Positions 1 to 9,084 of a stretch of DNA of 48,017 bases are shown piece after piece. A model generated the notes under the pieces. That model searched no databases, was not told where the DNA came from, and was given only the letters and a program-made list of their open reading frames with translations. A program made the position numbers and the translations under genes. Position 1 is the stretch's first letter. Every line of letters begins with the position of its first letter. This DNA is from an uncultured Muribaculaceae bacterium (lineage in GTDB: Bacteria > Bacteroidota > Bacteroidia > Bacteroidales > Muribaculaceae), in the NCBI GenBank assembly GCA_910579105.1, contig CAJTRT010000017.1, forward strand, positions 1 to 48,017, read 5' to 3'.

Positions 1-246
1 CAGTTAGCGGCTTAGCCTAGGATGAACAACCTCAAATTTTACCGAATCATTGTTTCACGAACTTGCCTCTTATCTCGGCATATCCAGGCGGCAGCTGCAC
101 CGCATCAGGGAGGGGATGAGGTGACCCGTTGGTGTTAAATCAGGGCAGCGGAGGCTGAACTCGCGGTGAATGTGACATTTGTCCCGCTGATATTCGGTGT
201 GGTTGGCTACTTTCGCGGTATAACAAACCGCATAACCAATCACTTT
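1..246. other. Non-coding left end of the window
   Basis: No convincing gene is seen here. An ATG-less upstream extension of the first gene is open in frame from 166 but starts at GTG and would place 27 residues before a good signal peptide. A weak -7-like box TACTTTCG lies at 208-215. The outermost bases (about 8-20) contain an inverted match to the last bases of the window (see findings). Confidence 0.5.
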
Positions 247-924
247 ATGAGAAAATTTATTGCCGCGATATTCGTAATGCTGGCTGCCGCGCTGGCAGCC
301 GCCGGGGCTGACAAGGCTTCCGCGAACGTTTATTTTAAGGACGGAACGGTCAAGGAGAATGTCACAATAAAGGTTCCTTTCGGCGCCGTGCCTATAATGG
401 AGGACGGCAAGTTTCATAAATTCCCCGTGAGGGATATCAGCCACATCGTGCTGTGGCATCCTGAAAACCCTGAAAACGTGTGTCTGCTGGCGCCATTGCG
501 CATAGGGGTGTTTTATCATAAGGACAACAGGAAAGAGTATGGCGACACCGCCTGGTTCGCGGTTCATTCCGCCGGAGACAACCTGATGCACGCGATAATC
601 TACACGGATGTCAAGGTCAAGAAAAAGGGAATCAAAGTAAAGTTCAGAGATGGGTACCCTTCGCCCTATTTCCTGATCAAGGGTGACCGCGAAATAGCGT
701 GGCGCCTTCCGGAATCAGGTAGGAGAGGCACCGTGGCGGACTGGGTCAAGGCGTTCCTGGCCGACGACGAGGTGCTCTGCGCGGGTGTTAACGAAAAAGG
801 CTATTGGCGTCCGGGTGAAAAGCCGGGAAAGTACTGGACTTATTGGGACGGTCCGCTGATGTACGAGAAAATCTGCACGGACTACACTCCTGGCCGCAAG
901 GCTGGGCAGCCCGCTTCTGAATGA
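247..924 (+). CDS. Secreted protein of unknown function (225 aa)
   Basis: Not recognised as a named family. The protein starts with MRKFIAAIF and a hydrophobic run rich in Ala ending near AAAGADKASA, a clear signal peptide, so it is exported to the periplasm or envelope. The start at the ATG at 247 is chosen because it sits directly before this signal peptide. The mature part opens with a beta-type segment carrying an FKDGT motif, then a VRDISHIVLWHP segment, and later aromatic-rich stretches (GYWRPGEKPGKYWTYWDG). The next gene downstream encodes a protein of the same size with the same N-terminal motif order, so the two are probably diverged tandem paralogues. A 7-bp inverted repeat (926-932 with 941-947) lies between the two genes but has no T-run. 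Confidence 0.75.
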   Translation: MRKFIAAIFVMLAAALAAAGADKASANVYFKDGTVKENVTIKVPFGAVPIMEDGKFHKFPVRDISHIVLWHPENPENVCLLAPLRIGVFYHKDNRKEYGDTAWFAVHSAGDNLMHAIIYTDVKVKKKGIKVKFRDGYPSPYFLIKGDREIAWRLPESGRRGTVADWVKAFLADDEVLCAGVNEKGYWRPGEKPGKYWTYWDGPLMYEKICTDYTPGRKAGQPASE

Positions 925-988
925 CCTGCTGCACGATCGCGCAGCAGATCGTTGGTGTTCTTAGTGTCAAACCTTTATAACCACATAT

Positions 989-1663
989 ATGCGTAAATTA
1001 CTCATGCCGTTGATTTTGGGCGTTCTTTGTATGCCCTTGGCAGGCGCGGCCAAGAAAGACAAGAAAGAGGATAAGAACGATGGGCCGGTGATGGTCAGTG
1101 TGCTTCTTAAAGATGGTTCCAGGGCAGAGGGGGAACTCACGAAGGACTGGTTCCGTTGGCCTGCGAAGACCATCAACGAGAACTTCAAGGTCCGTCAGGC
1201 CGATGGTATGGAACGTGAGATAAGGTCGGAGGAGGTGGACACCATCTTGCGTTCCGACGTGAAAGACCCCTACACGTCGGTGCTCACGCCTGTGGGCCGG
1301 ATGTTCAAGATCAAAGATCGCTGCTGGATTGTCAAGTGCGGCCCGAAGTCGGAAAACGCGGAAATCCTCACATTCGTTTCGTGGATGAATATCTCCTACG
1401 GTACCCGCTCGCAGTGGGAGCCTCACACAACTTATCTCGTCAGGTTCGGAAACGATTCGGTGGCTTATCCGTTCTATTACCCCATTCAGAACGGCGACTT
1501 CAACGTGAAGCTGATGAAAAAGGCTTTGAAAGAGAGGCGCCCCGGAACCGCCGAATACATCGAGAGCTATTTCAAGAAAAACAAGAAACTTCGCAACCAG
1601 CTCCGCGAACACCCTGAATACCTCCTCGAGGCTTACGACCAGTTCCTCAAAGAGAACCAATGA
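989..1663 (+). CDS. Secreted protein of unknown function (224 aa)
   Basis: Not recognised as a named family. An N-terminal signal peptide (MRKLLMPLILGVLCMPLAGA) is followed by a Lys/Asp-rich stretch and then VSVLLKDGSRAEGEL, which resembles the FKDGT segment of the preceding gene. An IRSEEVDTIL segment follows at the spacing seen in the neighbour (VRDISHIVL). The C-terminal third is strongly basic and probably helical (LMKKALKERRPG through FKKNKKLRNQL). It lies 64 bases behind the preceding gene on the same strand, so the pair may be co-transcribed. An envelope role is inferred only from the signal peptide. Confidence 0.75.
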   Translation: MRKLLMPLILGVLCMPLAGAAKKDKKEDKNDGPVMVSVLLKDGSRAEGELTKDWFRWPAKTINENFKVRQADGMEREIRSEEVDTILRSDVKDPYTSVLTPVGRMFKIKDRCWIVKCGPKSENAEILTFVSWMNISYGTRSQWEPHTTYLVRFGNDSVAYPFYYPIQNGDFNVKLMKKALKERRPGTAEYIESYFKKNKKLRNQLREHPEYLLEAYDQFLKENQ

Positions 1664-1694
1664 TATTTGAATAGCCGTGTCATGGCGACTCGCC

Positions 1695-1733
1695 AAATCG
1701 TAGGGGCGCACGGCCCGTGCGTCCCTACGATTT
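1695..1733. repeat. Short palindromic repeat, copy 1
   Basis: A 39-base near-perfect palindrome with 19-bp arms around a single central base. The only imperfection is one G-T wobble. The core reads GTAGGGGCGCACGG / CCGTGCGTCCCTAC. It lies in the convergent gap between the unknown secreted gene and the nitroreductase gene. Related copies lie at 15369-15399 and 24357-24391. No T-run follows, so terminator activity is not obvious for this copy. Confidence 0.8.
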
Positions 1734-1818
1734 GATGGATGATATTTACTCTGAGATTCCTTTCCCAAAGTGTCGTTTATATTGCCGGGGGCGGCCGTTA
1801 GGGATCCGTTCGCGGCGT

Positions 1819-2574
1819 TTATTTTATGAAACGGGAGGATTTGAGGTATTCGATGAGTTTTTCAGAGAACAGCTCGTTGTTGGCCCGTGGATAGCGGATG
1901 TCGGTAAACACCTGCGCGAGCGTTTCTTTCGAGTTCTCTTTGACGAACTGCTTTGAGTCGGGGCGCGCTTCTTTCTCCGCGTACAGGGCGTTGACGCGTT
2001 CGGTGGTGTAGGGCTGGTAGGTCTCGCGGTGCAGGACGGCGTCGAGCGGTAGGCGTCCGACCTCTTGCCCCTCGTCAGCGGGGTAGCCGACCGTGAGCGT
2101 TATGACGGGCACCACCAGTTCCGGCAGGGACAGGGCGTCGGCGATTTCCCTGGCGTTGTATGTCGTGGTGCCGAGCCAGCAAACTCCCAGGCCGTTGAGT
2201 TCGGCCAGGGTGTTGAACTGCTGGGCGAAGGCGATGGTGTCTATCGTTGCCGCGACAAGCGACTGCAAGTTGTCGTAGCAAGGTTCCGCCCGGCGTTCCT
2301 CGCACCAGCGGCTGAACCGGTTGAAGTCGGCGCAGAAAGTGAGGGCGACCTTGCACCCCTCCACCTGCGGCTGGTTGAAATGCGCTGGCGCGAGACGGCG
2401 CAGCCCCTCCGGGTCGCGTGTCTCGACAACGCTGTACAGCTGCATGTTGCCGGTAGTGGGGGCGTGGGAGGCTTCGAGGATCAGGCGGTCAATCAGCCCG
2501 GCAGGCACTTCGCGGTCCGAATAGCGGCGTATTGTTCTCCGTTTCGGGAAATATTCTCTGATGTCGGTGGTCAT
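1819..2574 (-). CDS. Nitroreductase family protein
   Basis: FMN-dependent NAD(P)H oxidoreductase of the nitroreductase fold, about 251 aa. The N-terminal YFPKRRTIRRYSDREVP segment is the family's R-R-S/Y-x-R flavin-binding signature. SHAPTTGNMQ matches the second flavin contact (A-P-S/T-x-x-N-x-Q), and LNGLGVCWLGT is the conserved segment near the isoalloxazine ring. The frame is open 23 codons further upstream, but MTTDIREYFPKRRTIR places the start normally for the family, and the extension would be an uncharged tail with no known role. The physiological substrate cannot be read from sequence; family members act on quinones, nitroaromatics or flavins. It is divergent from the ribonucleotide reductase gene. 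Confidence 0.88.
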   Translation of the reverse strand: MTTDIREYFPKRRTIRRYSDREVPAGLIDRLILEASHAPTTGNMQLYSVVETRDPEGLRRLAPAHFNQPQVEGCKVALTFCADFNRFSRWCEERRAEPCYDNLQSLVAATIDTIAFAQQFNTLAELNGLGVCWLGTTTYNAREIADALSLPELVVPVITLTVGYPADEGQEVGRLPLDAVLHRETYQPYTTERVNALYAEKEARPDSKQFVKENSKETLAQVFTDIRYPRANNELFSEKLIEYLKSSRFIK

Positions 2575-2751
2575 GATGTTGTCGGTGATTGTTAACGCGA
2601 AGATAGCGCTTATAATTCTCAGTGGCAAAAAACTTATCAACATTAGACTAAATAATAGAGCGGCGGTTTTGCTGTCTCGCGAAAAATGGGGAACTTTACA
2701 ACATCGTTTCTAACCTAATTCTCTCAATCATACAGTAACCAGACTACTGCC

Positions 2752-5289
2752 GTGTCAACCAAACCAACTTACACCTATGAGGAGGCCTACGACGCCACTC
2801 TCGGCTACTTCAACGGCGACGAGCTCGCAGCCCGCGTGTGGGTGACGAAGTACGCTTTAAAAGATTCATTCGGCAACATCTACGAGAAGACTCCCGACGA
2901 CATGCATATGCGCCTCGCGTCGGAGGTCGCCCGTATAGAGAGCAAGTACCCCAATCCGATGAGTGTCGACGAGGTATTCTCCTATTTCAGGAACTTCAAC
3001 TACATAGTGCCGCAGGGAAGCCCGATGACGGGTATCGGGAACAACTTCCAGGTGAGCTCTCTGAGCAACTGCTTCGTGATCGGGCTTGACGGCCGTCCTG
3101 ATTCCTACGGGGGCATCATCCGCATCGACGAGGAGCAGGTTCAGCTTATGAAGCGCCGCGGCGGGGTGGGGCACGATCTCAGCCATATCCGTCCCAAGGG
3201 TTCGCCTGTGAAAAATTCCGCCCTGACTTCCACCGGGCTTGTGCCGTTTATGGAGCGCTTTTCCAACTCCACCCGCGAGGTGGCGCAGGACGGGCGCCGG
3301 GGAGCGCTTATGCTGACCGTGTCGGTGAAACATCCCGACAGCGAGGCGTTCGTTGACGCTAAGATGACCGAGGGCAAAGTGACGGGGGCCAACGTTTCGG
3401 TGCGCATCGACGACGATTTCATGCGCGCGGCGACAGAGGGAACCCCATACCGCCAGCAATTTCCCGTCGATTCCGACAGCCCGGAGATAGTGAAGGAGAT
3501 TGATGCCAGGGAGTTCTGGGGCAAGATTATCCACAACGCCTGGAAGTCAGCCGAGCCCGGAGTGCTGTTCTGGGACACCATTACCCGCGAGTCGGTTCCC
3601 GACTGCTATGCCGACCTCGGTTTCCGCACCATATCGACAAATCCGTGCGGCGAGATTCCTCTCTGCCCGTACGATTCGTGCCGCCTGCTGGCCATAAACC
3701 TGTACGCGTATGTGAAGAATCCATTCACGCCGCGGGCCGAGTTTGATTTCGACCTTTTCCGAACGCATGTCGGGAAAGCCCAGCGCATCATGGACGACAT
3801 AATCGACCTGGAGGCTGAGAAAATCGACCGTATAATAGAGAAGGTCGACGAGGATCCCGAAAGTATCGAGGTCAAGGGTCCCGAGCGTCATTTGTGGGAA
3901 AAGATACGGCGCAAGACCCTTATGGGGCGCCGGACGGGGGTTGGCACTACCGCCGAAGGTGACATGCTCGCCGCCCTGGGCCTGAAATACGGCACCGGGG
4001 AAGCGACCGCGTTCTCCGAGAAGGTACATCGCGAGCTGGCGCTCGCGGCTTATCGGTCGTCAGTCGAGATGGCTGAGGAACGCGGGGCTTTCGAGATTTA
4101 TGATGCCGGGCGCGAGAAGGAGAATCCCTTCATCAACCGCCTCGCGGAGGCTGATCCGGAACTCGGCGAGCGAATGGCCCGGTCGGGGCGCCGCAACATA
4201 GCGTGCCTGACAATCGCTCCCACCGGCACCACCAGCCTAATGACGCGCACGACCTCGGGAATAGAGCCTGTGTTCATGCCGGTCTACAAGCGCCGCCGCA
4301 AGGTCAATCCGTCCGATCCGGAGGTGCGCATCGACTATGTTGACGAGAGCGGCGACGCTTTCGAGGAATACGTCGTCTACCATCCGAAATTCGTCGACTG
4401 GATGAAGATCAACGGCCTCGAGGTCAAGGACGACTACACACAGGAGGAACTCGACGCCCTAGTGGCCCGCTCTCCCTATGCCGGAGCTACGTCAAACGAT
4501 GTTGACTGGCTCGAGAAGGTCCGTATGCAGGGCCGGGTTCAGAAATGGGTCGACCATTCGATCTCAGTGACCATCAATCTTCCCAACGATGTCTCCGAGG
4601 AGCTTGTCAACCGTCTCTATGTAGAGGCGTGGCGCTCGGGATGCAAGGGATGCACCGTCTATCGCGACGGCTCCCGTTCGGGCGTGCTGCTCGCCATGGA
4701 GAAGAAAAAGCCAGAGGAAAAGGGCGGAGGTATTCCGCAGCACGTCATCAAGCGCCCCATCGAGCTGGAGGCCGATGTCGTGCGCTTCCAGAACAACAAG
4801 GAGAAATGGATCGCGTTCATCGGCCTGGTTGACGGCCGTCCGTACGAGATATTCACCGGCCTGGCCGATGACGAGGACGGTATCTTCTGTCCCAAATCCG
4901 TAAGCCACGGCAAGATTATCAAGGCGATAGCTCCCGACGGAACGAAGCGTTACGACTTCCAGTTCGTCAACAAGCGCGGTTACAAGACCACGATCGAGGG
5001 GCTTTCCGACAAGTTCAACCCGGAATACTGGAACTACGCCAAGCTCATATCAGGCGTCCTCCGCTACGGTATGCCTATCGACCAGGTTCTCAAACTCGTG
5101 GGAGGTCTCGAACTCGATTCACAGAGCATCAATACCTGGAAAATGGGTGTGGAGCGGGCGCTGAAGAAGTATCTTCCCAACGGGACTTCGGCCACCGGGC
5201 AGAAGTGTCCCAACTGCGGCCAGGAGACGCTGGTCTACCAGGAAGGTTGCCTGATATGCACTTCGTGCGGCACCAGCAAGTGCGGCTGA
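2752..5289 (+). CDS. nrdJ: Adenosylcobalamin-dependent ribonucleotide reductase (class II)
   Basis: Reduces ribonucleotides to deoxyribonucleotides using adenosylcobalamin to make the thiyl radical, so it works without oxygen and without a separate small subunit. Visible active-site residues are redox Cys107 (SNCF), the NPCGEI loop with Asn297, radical Cys299 and Glu301, and partner Cys310, 11 residues further on, the spacing known for class II enzymes. The C terminus carries a Cys-rich tail (CPNCG at 819-823, then Cys833, 836, 839 and 844), expected to bind zinc and/or pass electrons to the active site. The start codon is GTG; no in-frame ATG lies upstream. At 845 aa the length is usual for the family. 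No cobalamin riboswitch was recognised in the 177-base leader. Confidence 0.95.
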   Translation: MSTKPTYTYEEAYDATLGYFNGDELAARVWVTKYALKDSFGNIYEKTPDDMHMRLASEVARIESKYPNPMSVDEVFSYFRNFNYIVPQGSPMTGIGNNFQVSSLSNCFVIGLDGRPDSYGGIIRIDEEQVQLMKRRGGVGHDLSHIRPKGSPVKNSALTSTGLVPFMERFSNSTREVAQDGRRGALMLTVSVKHPDSEAFVDAKMTEGKVTGANVSVRIDDDFMRAATEGTPYRQQFPVDSDSPEIVKEIDAREFWGKIIHNAWKSAEPGVLFWDTITRESVPDCYADLGFRTISTNPCGEIPLCPYDSCRLLAINLYAYVKNPFTPRAEFDFDLFRTHVGKAQRIMDDIIDLEAEKIDRIIEKVDEDPESIEVKGPERHLWEKIRRKTLMGRRTGVGTTAEGDMLAALGLKYGTGEATAFSEKVHRELALAAYRSSVEMAEERGAFEIYDAGREKENPFINRLAEADPELGERMARSGRRNIACLTIAPTGTTSLMTRTTSGIEPVFMPVYKRRRKVNPSDPEVRIDYVDESGDAFEEYVVYHPKFVDWMKINGLEVKDDYTQEELDALVARSPYAGATSNDVDWLEKVRMQGRVQKWVDHSISVTINLPNDVSEELVNRLYVEAWRSGCKGCTVYRDGSRSGVLLAMEKKKPEEKGGGIPQHVIKRPIELEADVVRFQNNKEKWIAFIGLVDGRPYEIFTGLADDEDGIFCPKSVSHGKIIKAIAPDGTKRYDFQFVNKRGYKTTIEGLSDKFNPEYWNYAKLISGVLRYGMPIDQVLKLVGGLELDSQSINTWKMGVERALKKYLPNGTSATGQKCPNCGQETLVYQEGCLICTSCGTSKCG

Positions 5290-5325
5290 CGATAGCCGCA
5301 TCCCTCCATATGCGGATATAACTAT

Positions 5326-5362
5326 GCGCCGCGTCAAATCTCATTGACGCGGCGCGTTGCGT
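5326..5362 (+). terminator. Intrinsic terminator after nrdJ
   Basis: Perfect 12-bp stem (GCGCCGCGTCAA at 5326-5337 with its complement at 5344-5355), a 6-base loop, then a short interrupted T-rich tail GTTGCGTTTT. It lies between the convergent nrdJ and mdh genes and may stop transcription from both sides. Confidence 0.7.
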
Positions 5363-5395
5363 TTTGCCGTTGTGCGGAATCCCTGTGTCGGTTTA

Positions 5396-6397
5396 TCAGC
5401 AGAGGTTAGGGTTCAGAGACTTCCACTGGCCGATAGGGGGCATTATGCCGAGCGAGATCACCTCGTCGCGTAACGCGCAGAGGTGTTTGTAGCTGCGTTC
5501 GAGGGCGGCTTCCTCCTCCGGCGTACCCTTGACGGGCAAGACTTTGACGCCATCCTTGGTGATTGTCGTCTCCATCGCCATCATGATGTGGCTGAAACGG
5601 TCGTTGTTCACATATACGCCGGCCGGCCAGCGGAACGGCTTGCCGCCCATGGCGGCAGCGATCATCTCGATGCTGAGATAGGCGGGGCTTTGGAACGAGG
5701 AGCGCCCGCGCAGGTCGATGATGTTCTTGCCGCCCTGCACGACCTTTAACTTTATTTCTTCCCAGTCCTTTCCGGGGAGTCTTTCGGTGCCGATGATTTC
5801 CGACAGCGGTTTCCCGTCGACCATGGTGGTGGATTCAAACACAGCCATCTGCTCGCCATGGCCGCCGTAGGTCCTGCTGTTTGTTATGTCGTCGGCGGGT
5901 ATGCCGAAATATTTCGACAGTTCGCTGCGCAGCCGGGTGCTGTCGAGAGCCGCGAGGGTGGTGACCTGCGAAGGTTTCAGCCCCGAGTAAAGCAGCGTTA
6001 CCAGGCCGGTGATGTCGGCGGGGTTGAAAACCACTGTGATATGCCGTACGTCGGGGCAGTACGCGCGCACGTCCTTGCCGAACTGTTCGGCTATGGCAGC
6101 GTTCCCTTTCAGGAGGTCTTCGCGCGTCATGCCAGCCTTGCGGGCGGCACCCCCGGAGTTGACGATATACTTCGCACCCGTGAGAGCCTCTTTCACGTCG
6201 GTTGTGAAAGTCAGGTTGAGCCCTTCGAAACCGCAGTGGCGCATCTCTTCGGCCACACCTTCGAGCGCGGGCCCGTAGGGGTCATAAAGGCAGATGTTCG
6301 GAGTCAGCCCCATCATAATGGCGGTTTGCGCCATATTGGAGCCGATCATACCGGCGGCACCCACGATAACAAGCTTGTCAGTTGTCAGATAATTCAT
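5396..6397 (-). CDS. mdh: Malate dehydrogenase
   Basis: NAD-dependent malate/oxaloacetate interconversion in the cytoplasm, in the reductive or oxidative TCA branch. The Rossmann motif GAAGMIGS (residues 13-20) is near the N terminus. Substrate-binding arginines fall in AARKAGMTRED (Arg86, Arg92) and LDSTRLRSEL (Asp152, Arg155). The catalytic histidine is His180 in GGHGE. At 333 aa it matches the length of the lactate/malate dehydrogenase family found in Bacteroidota. The motif pattern favours malate over lactate, although sequence alone is not decisive. It lies 86 bases downstream of a BASS-type transporter gene in the same orientation and may be the last gene of that unit. Confidence 0.88.
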   Translation of the reverse strand: MNYLTTDKLVIVGAAGMIGSNMAQTAIMMGLTPNICLYDPYGPALEGVAEEMRHCGFEGLNLTFTTDVKEALTGAKYIVNSGGAARKAGMTREDLLKGNAAIAEQFGKDVRAYCPDVRHITVVFNPADITGLVTLLYSGLKPSQVTTLAALDSTRLRSELSKYFGIPADDITNSRTYGGHGEQMAVFESTTMVDGKPLSEIIGTERLPGKDWEEIKLKVVQGGKNIIDLRGRSSFQSPAYLSIEMIAAAMGGKPFRWPAGVYVNNDRFSHIMMAMETTITKDGVKVLPVKGTPEEEAALERSYKHLCALRDEVISLGIMPPIGQWKSLNPNLC

Positions 6398-6483
6398 AGT
6401 GTTGCTTGGTTACAATAAGGTTAATTGCGGGACAGCCAAAACCGGTTTGGGGTGTCTCACGCCATAACAACATTTGAGACCTG

Positions 6484-7413
6484 CTAATGGTTTGCCTGTG
6501 TTCGCGAACGGCGGTATATTTGGTAGGAGTTGATGATGTTGTGCCATGCCACATAGGCGGCCGGCGCGGCGGACGCGAGCGGATCAAGGTAGTTCAGCGT
6601 AAGCCATATCGCCAGCACGGTGTTTTTCTGGCCGAGGCTTTGCGCCCCGGAGACCTTGTCGGCGTAGCGTTCTCCGATGCGTCGGCCCGTCCAGAACTGG
6701 GCGGCGCACATTATGAAGGCCGCGCCCGCGAGAATCAGCATCAGCGGTATGGCTGATGCCGGCTCGCGCATAAGGAAGCTGACCGAGTTGCCGACGACTA
6801 TCACAAGCGCCACCGCCCAGATGTAGAACGATAGTCCCTGGTGCCCGGCTACTCTTTTTTTCACTTGCGGGGCGAAGCGCCCCATCAGTGCCGCGACGGC
6901 CAGCGGGCCTATTATCAGCGGCATGACGCTTCTCGCGATTGCCAGCAGTGAGTCGCCGAACGCTATCGTGCCGCCAGGCACATCCGCCTCGCCGATAAAA
7001 GCGAGGAGTACGGGCGCGAGGAGCGCCACGGCGCCGTGAGAGAAAAGGGAATATACCGCCACGCGTCCAACAGAGCCTCCGAGCATGCCGGTGATGACGG
7101 GAGCCGCCGTGGCGGTGGGGCAGAAGACGCAGATGAAAGCGCCCTGGGCCACGATCTCGTCAACCGGACGTAAAAGCAGGTAGACCGCGGCAGCGCCTCC
7201 GACCTGCGCGGCCAGCAACAGCCATATGTACTTGCCCACCTTGAAATCGCTGATGTCAAGGCGGCAGTATGTGATCAGCAGCATCACGAAAATCAGATAC
7301 CTCGAAAGAAACGCCAGGTGGCCTATGCTTTCGTGGAACAGCACCCCGGTAAGCATCGCTATGGGGAGCATCCATGGCTTGAGCCTTTGTCTGAAATTTG
7401 AAAAGCGCGACAT
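6484..7413 (-). CDS. Bile acid:sodium symporter family transporter
   Basis: Integral membrane protein of about 309 aa with roughly nine or ten hydrophobic segments, matching the BASS/SBF fold. Two family hallmarks are visible. One is the CPTATAAPVITGMLGG stretch in the first half, corresponding to a discontinuous substrate/sodium-binding helix. The other is SLGQKNTVLAIWLTLNYLDP in the second half, matching the GQ(K/R)N-T-A motif. Members of the family carry bile acids, pantoate or other organic anions with sodium; the substrate here is unknown. It sits between an MFS transporter gene and mdh on the same strand, so transport of an organic acid is a possible context reading. Confidence 0.85.
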   Translation of the reverse strand: MSRFSNFRQRLKPWMLPIAMLTGVLFHESIGHLAFLSRYLIFVMLLITYCRLDISDFKVGKYIWLLLAAQVGGAAAVYLLLRPVDEIVAQGAFICVFCPTATAAPVITGMLGGSVGRVAVYSLFSHGAVALLAPVLLAFIGEADVPGGTIAFGDSLLAIARSVMPLIIGPLAVAALMGRFAPQVKKRVAGHQGLSFYIWAVALVIVVGNSVSFLMREPASAIPLMLILAGAAFIMCAAQFWTGRRIGERYADKVSGAQSLGQKNTVLAIWLTLNYLDPLASAAPAAYVAWHNIINSYQIYRRSRTQANH

Positions 7414-7481
7414 AGCTTGTTGTACAGACCGGGAGGCCGACGTTGAATGCCGGCCTCCCGTACGGTTGTGTCGTTGACAGG

Positions 7482-8945
7482 TTATTCGTTGTCGATACCT
7501 TCCGATGCCATCAGTTCGGACTCTTTGTCGGAACGGATGTTGGGAAGTTCCAGTCCGTAATGCTTCTTAGCGTCGAGGACTTTCAGCCATATGCCGAACA
7601 GCAGGGCGAGAGCGCCGAGGGAGGCGAAGAGCAGCATCGGCACGGTGTAGTCATACTTCATCGGGTCGTCGATACCCGGGTTGCAGGCCTGGAGCACTAT
7701 GCCGATGAGTATCGGGAAGGCCATGAGGCCGATATTCTGTACCCAGAAAATCAGCGAGTAGGCCGATCCGAGGAAGCGCTTGTCCATTACCTTGGGCACC
7801 GAGGGCCAGAGCGCGGCGGGCACCAGCGAGAAGCTAACTCCGAGCACTATGATGGCGACGAAAGCCAGCCAGGTGGCCGGGTAGACGGGGAGCACCAGGG
7901 CGAATGTAAGGTGGCATCCGATCATCAGTAAAGCGCCGAGAATGAGCATTGACGCGCCTTTGCCCTTGTAGTCGAGGAACATTCCCAGGAACGGCGTCAG
8001 GGCGGCGGCTCCGATGGGGAACCAGCGGAATATGTCGGCGGCCTGCGTGGCATCCATGCCGAGGGTGCATTGAAGCATGTTGGTGGCGTAGCGCTGGAAG
8101 GGGAAGATCGCCGAGTAATAGAGCACGCAGAGCAGCGCTATGATCCAGAAGAGCTGGCTCGAGAGGATACGGCCAACGTCGGAGAACTTGAATTCCTCTT
8201 CGGCGGTGTCGTCGCCTGTCGCAGTCTTGCGCTCGGCGGCCATCTCGCGGTCAAGGCGGGTATCCATGAATGTGAACACGATGTAGCATATCAGCCCTAT
8301 GAAGAGCAGCGCCGTGCAGAATCCTACGGGAATCACGACCGTGGGGTCGTTTTTGCCCATCCACTCGGCAAGGCGGGGCGAGATGGAGAATATCGCGAAC
8401 ACGCCGATTCGGGCGATAGCCATTTCAAGCCCCATGGCGAGAGCCATCTCTTTTCCCTCGAACCACTTCGCGAGAGTCTTGCTGACCGTTATGCCCGCCA
8501 TCTCGCAGCCGCATCCGAAAATCATGAATCCGAGGGCCGCGAGCTTGGCGCTGCCAGGCATCTCCACCCACCAGGATCCAAGCCACTGCTCGAACCCGGT
8601 GCCCTGGAACGCGTCGGATATGGCGTAGAGCTTTATGCAGGCTCCTATAACCATCACGGATGCCGAAAGGGTGCCTGTGAAGCGGATTCCCATCTTGTCG
8701 AGGATTATTCCGGCCAGAATCAGGAAGCCGAAAACGTTGAGGATATACTCGGCTCCGGCGTAATAGCCGAAAGCCTCGGGCGTCCAGCCTCGCTGCTGCT
8801 CGATCAGGGACTGGAGGGGCGACATGACGTCGACAAACATGTAGGCGAAAAACATCATCGAGGCTACCAGGATCAGCGCCGTCCAGCGCGCCCAGGCCTT
8901 GTCGTTGAGCAGTTGCTTCGTTTTTTCGGTAACTTTACGGGTCAC
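7482..8945 (-). CDS. MFS transporter, substrate unknown
   Basis: 487-aa major facilitator protein with about 12 hydrophobic segments and a charged cytoplasmic loop in the middle (DREMAAERKTATGDDTAEEE). An MFS loop 2-3 element is recognisable as GIILDKMGIRFTG in the N half and FLDYKGKGAS in the C half. The start is GTG: the upstream in-frame codons run into a stop, and the next internal ATG would delete the first helix. The product resembles the uncharacterised MFSD1-like transporters of Bacteroidota (family recalled from memory). It is probably the first gene of a unit with the BASS transporter and mdh. A promoter is visible 108-140 bases upstream. Confidence 0.82.
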   Translation of the reverse strand: MTRKVTEKTKQLLNDKAWARWTALILVASMMFFAYMFVDVMSPLQSLIEQQRGWTPEAFGYYAGAEYILNVFGFLILAGIILDKMGIRFTGTLSASVMVIGACIKLYAISDAFQGTGFEQWLGSWWVEMPGSAKLAALGFMIFGCGCEMAGITVSKTLAKWFEGKEMALAMGLEMAIARIGVFAIFSISPRLAEWMGKNDPTVVIPVGFCTALLFIGLICYIVFTFMDTRLDREMAAERKTATGDDTAEEEFKFSDVGRILSSQLFWIIALLCVLYYSAIFPFQRYATNMLQCTLGMDATQAADIFRWFPIGAAALTPFLGMFLDYKGKGASMLILGALLMIGCHLTFALVLPVYPATWLAFVAIIVLGVSFSLVPAALWPSVPKVMDKRFLGSAYSLIFWVQNIGLMAFPILIGIVLQACNPGIDDPMKYDYTVPMLLFASLGALALLFGIWLKVLDAKKHYGLELPNIRSDKESELMASEGIDNE

Positions 8946-9052
8946 AACTATTGATTTAATTGGTGGTTAATGAACGGTTTCGTCGCGCCGCGCGGTGCCA
9001 GGGGCGTGGCGGCGGGGCATGCCGCTTTGCGTGGCCGACGGCTACAATGCCA

Positions 9053-9084
9053 CAAATTTACGATAATTTGAACCGTTATGAAAA
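9053..9084 (-). promoter_or_regulatory. Putative promoter of the MFS transporter gene
   Basis: On the minus strand a Bacteroidota-type -7 box TAAATTTG (9060 to 9053) is preceded by TTTT (9084-9081) at a 20-base spacing, where TTTG is expected. Transcription would begin near 9046, giving a leader of about 100 nt. It is interleaved with the opposite-strand promoter at 9067-9100. Confidence 0.5.

Noticed and set aside
70..591. A 173-codon minus-strand frame at the left end
   Set aside because: It overlaps the secreted protein gene at 247, which has a clear signal peptide, and its own translation has no family features.
2575..2643. Upstream extension of the nitroreductase by 23 codons
   Set aside because: The extension covers the divergent promoter region, and the internal ATG gives the normal family N terminus.
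2575..2751. Possible cobalamin riboswitch upstream of the B12-dependent reductase
   Set aside because: The gap is only 177 bases, shared with the divergent nitroreductase gene, and no B12-box-like sequence (GCCACTG) was found on the strand and at the place needed. A covariance-model search would settle it.
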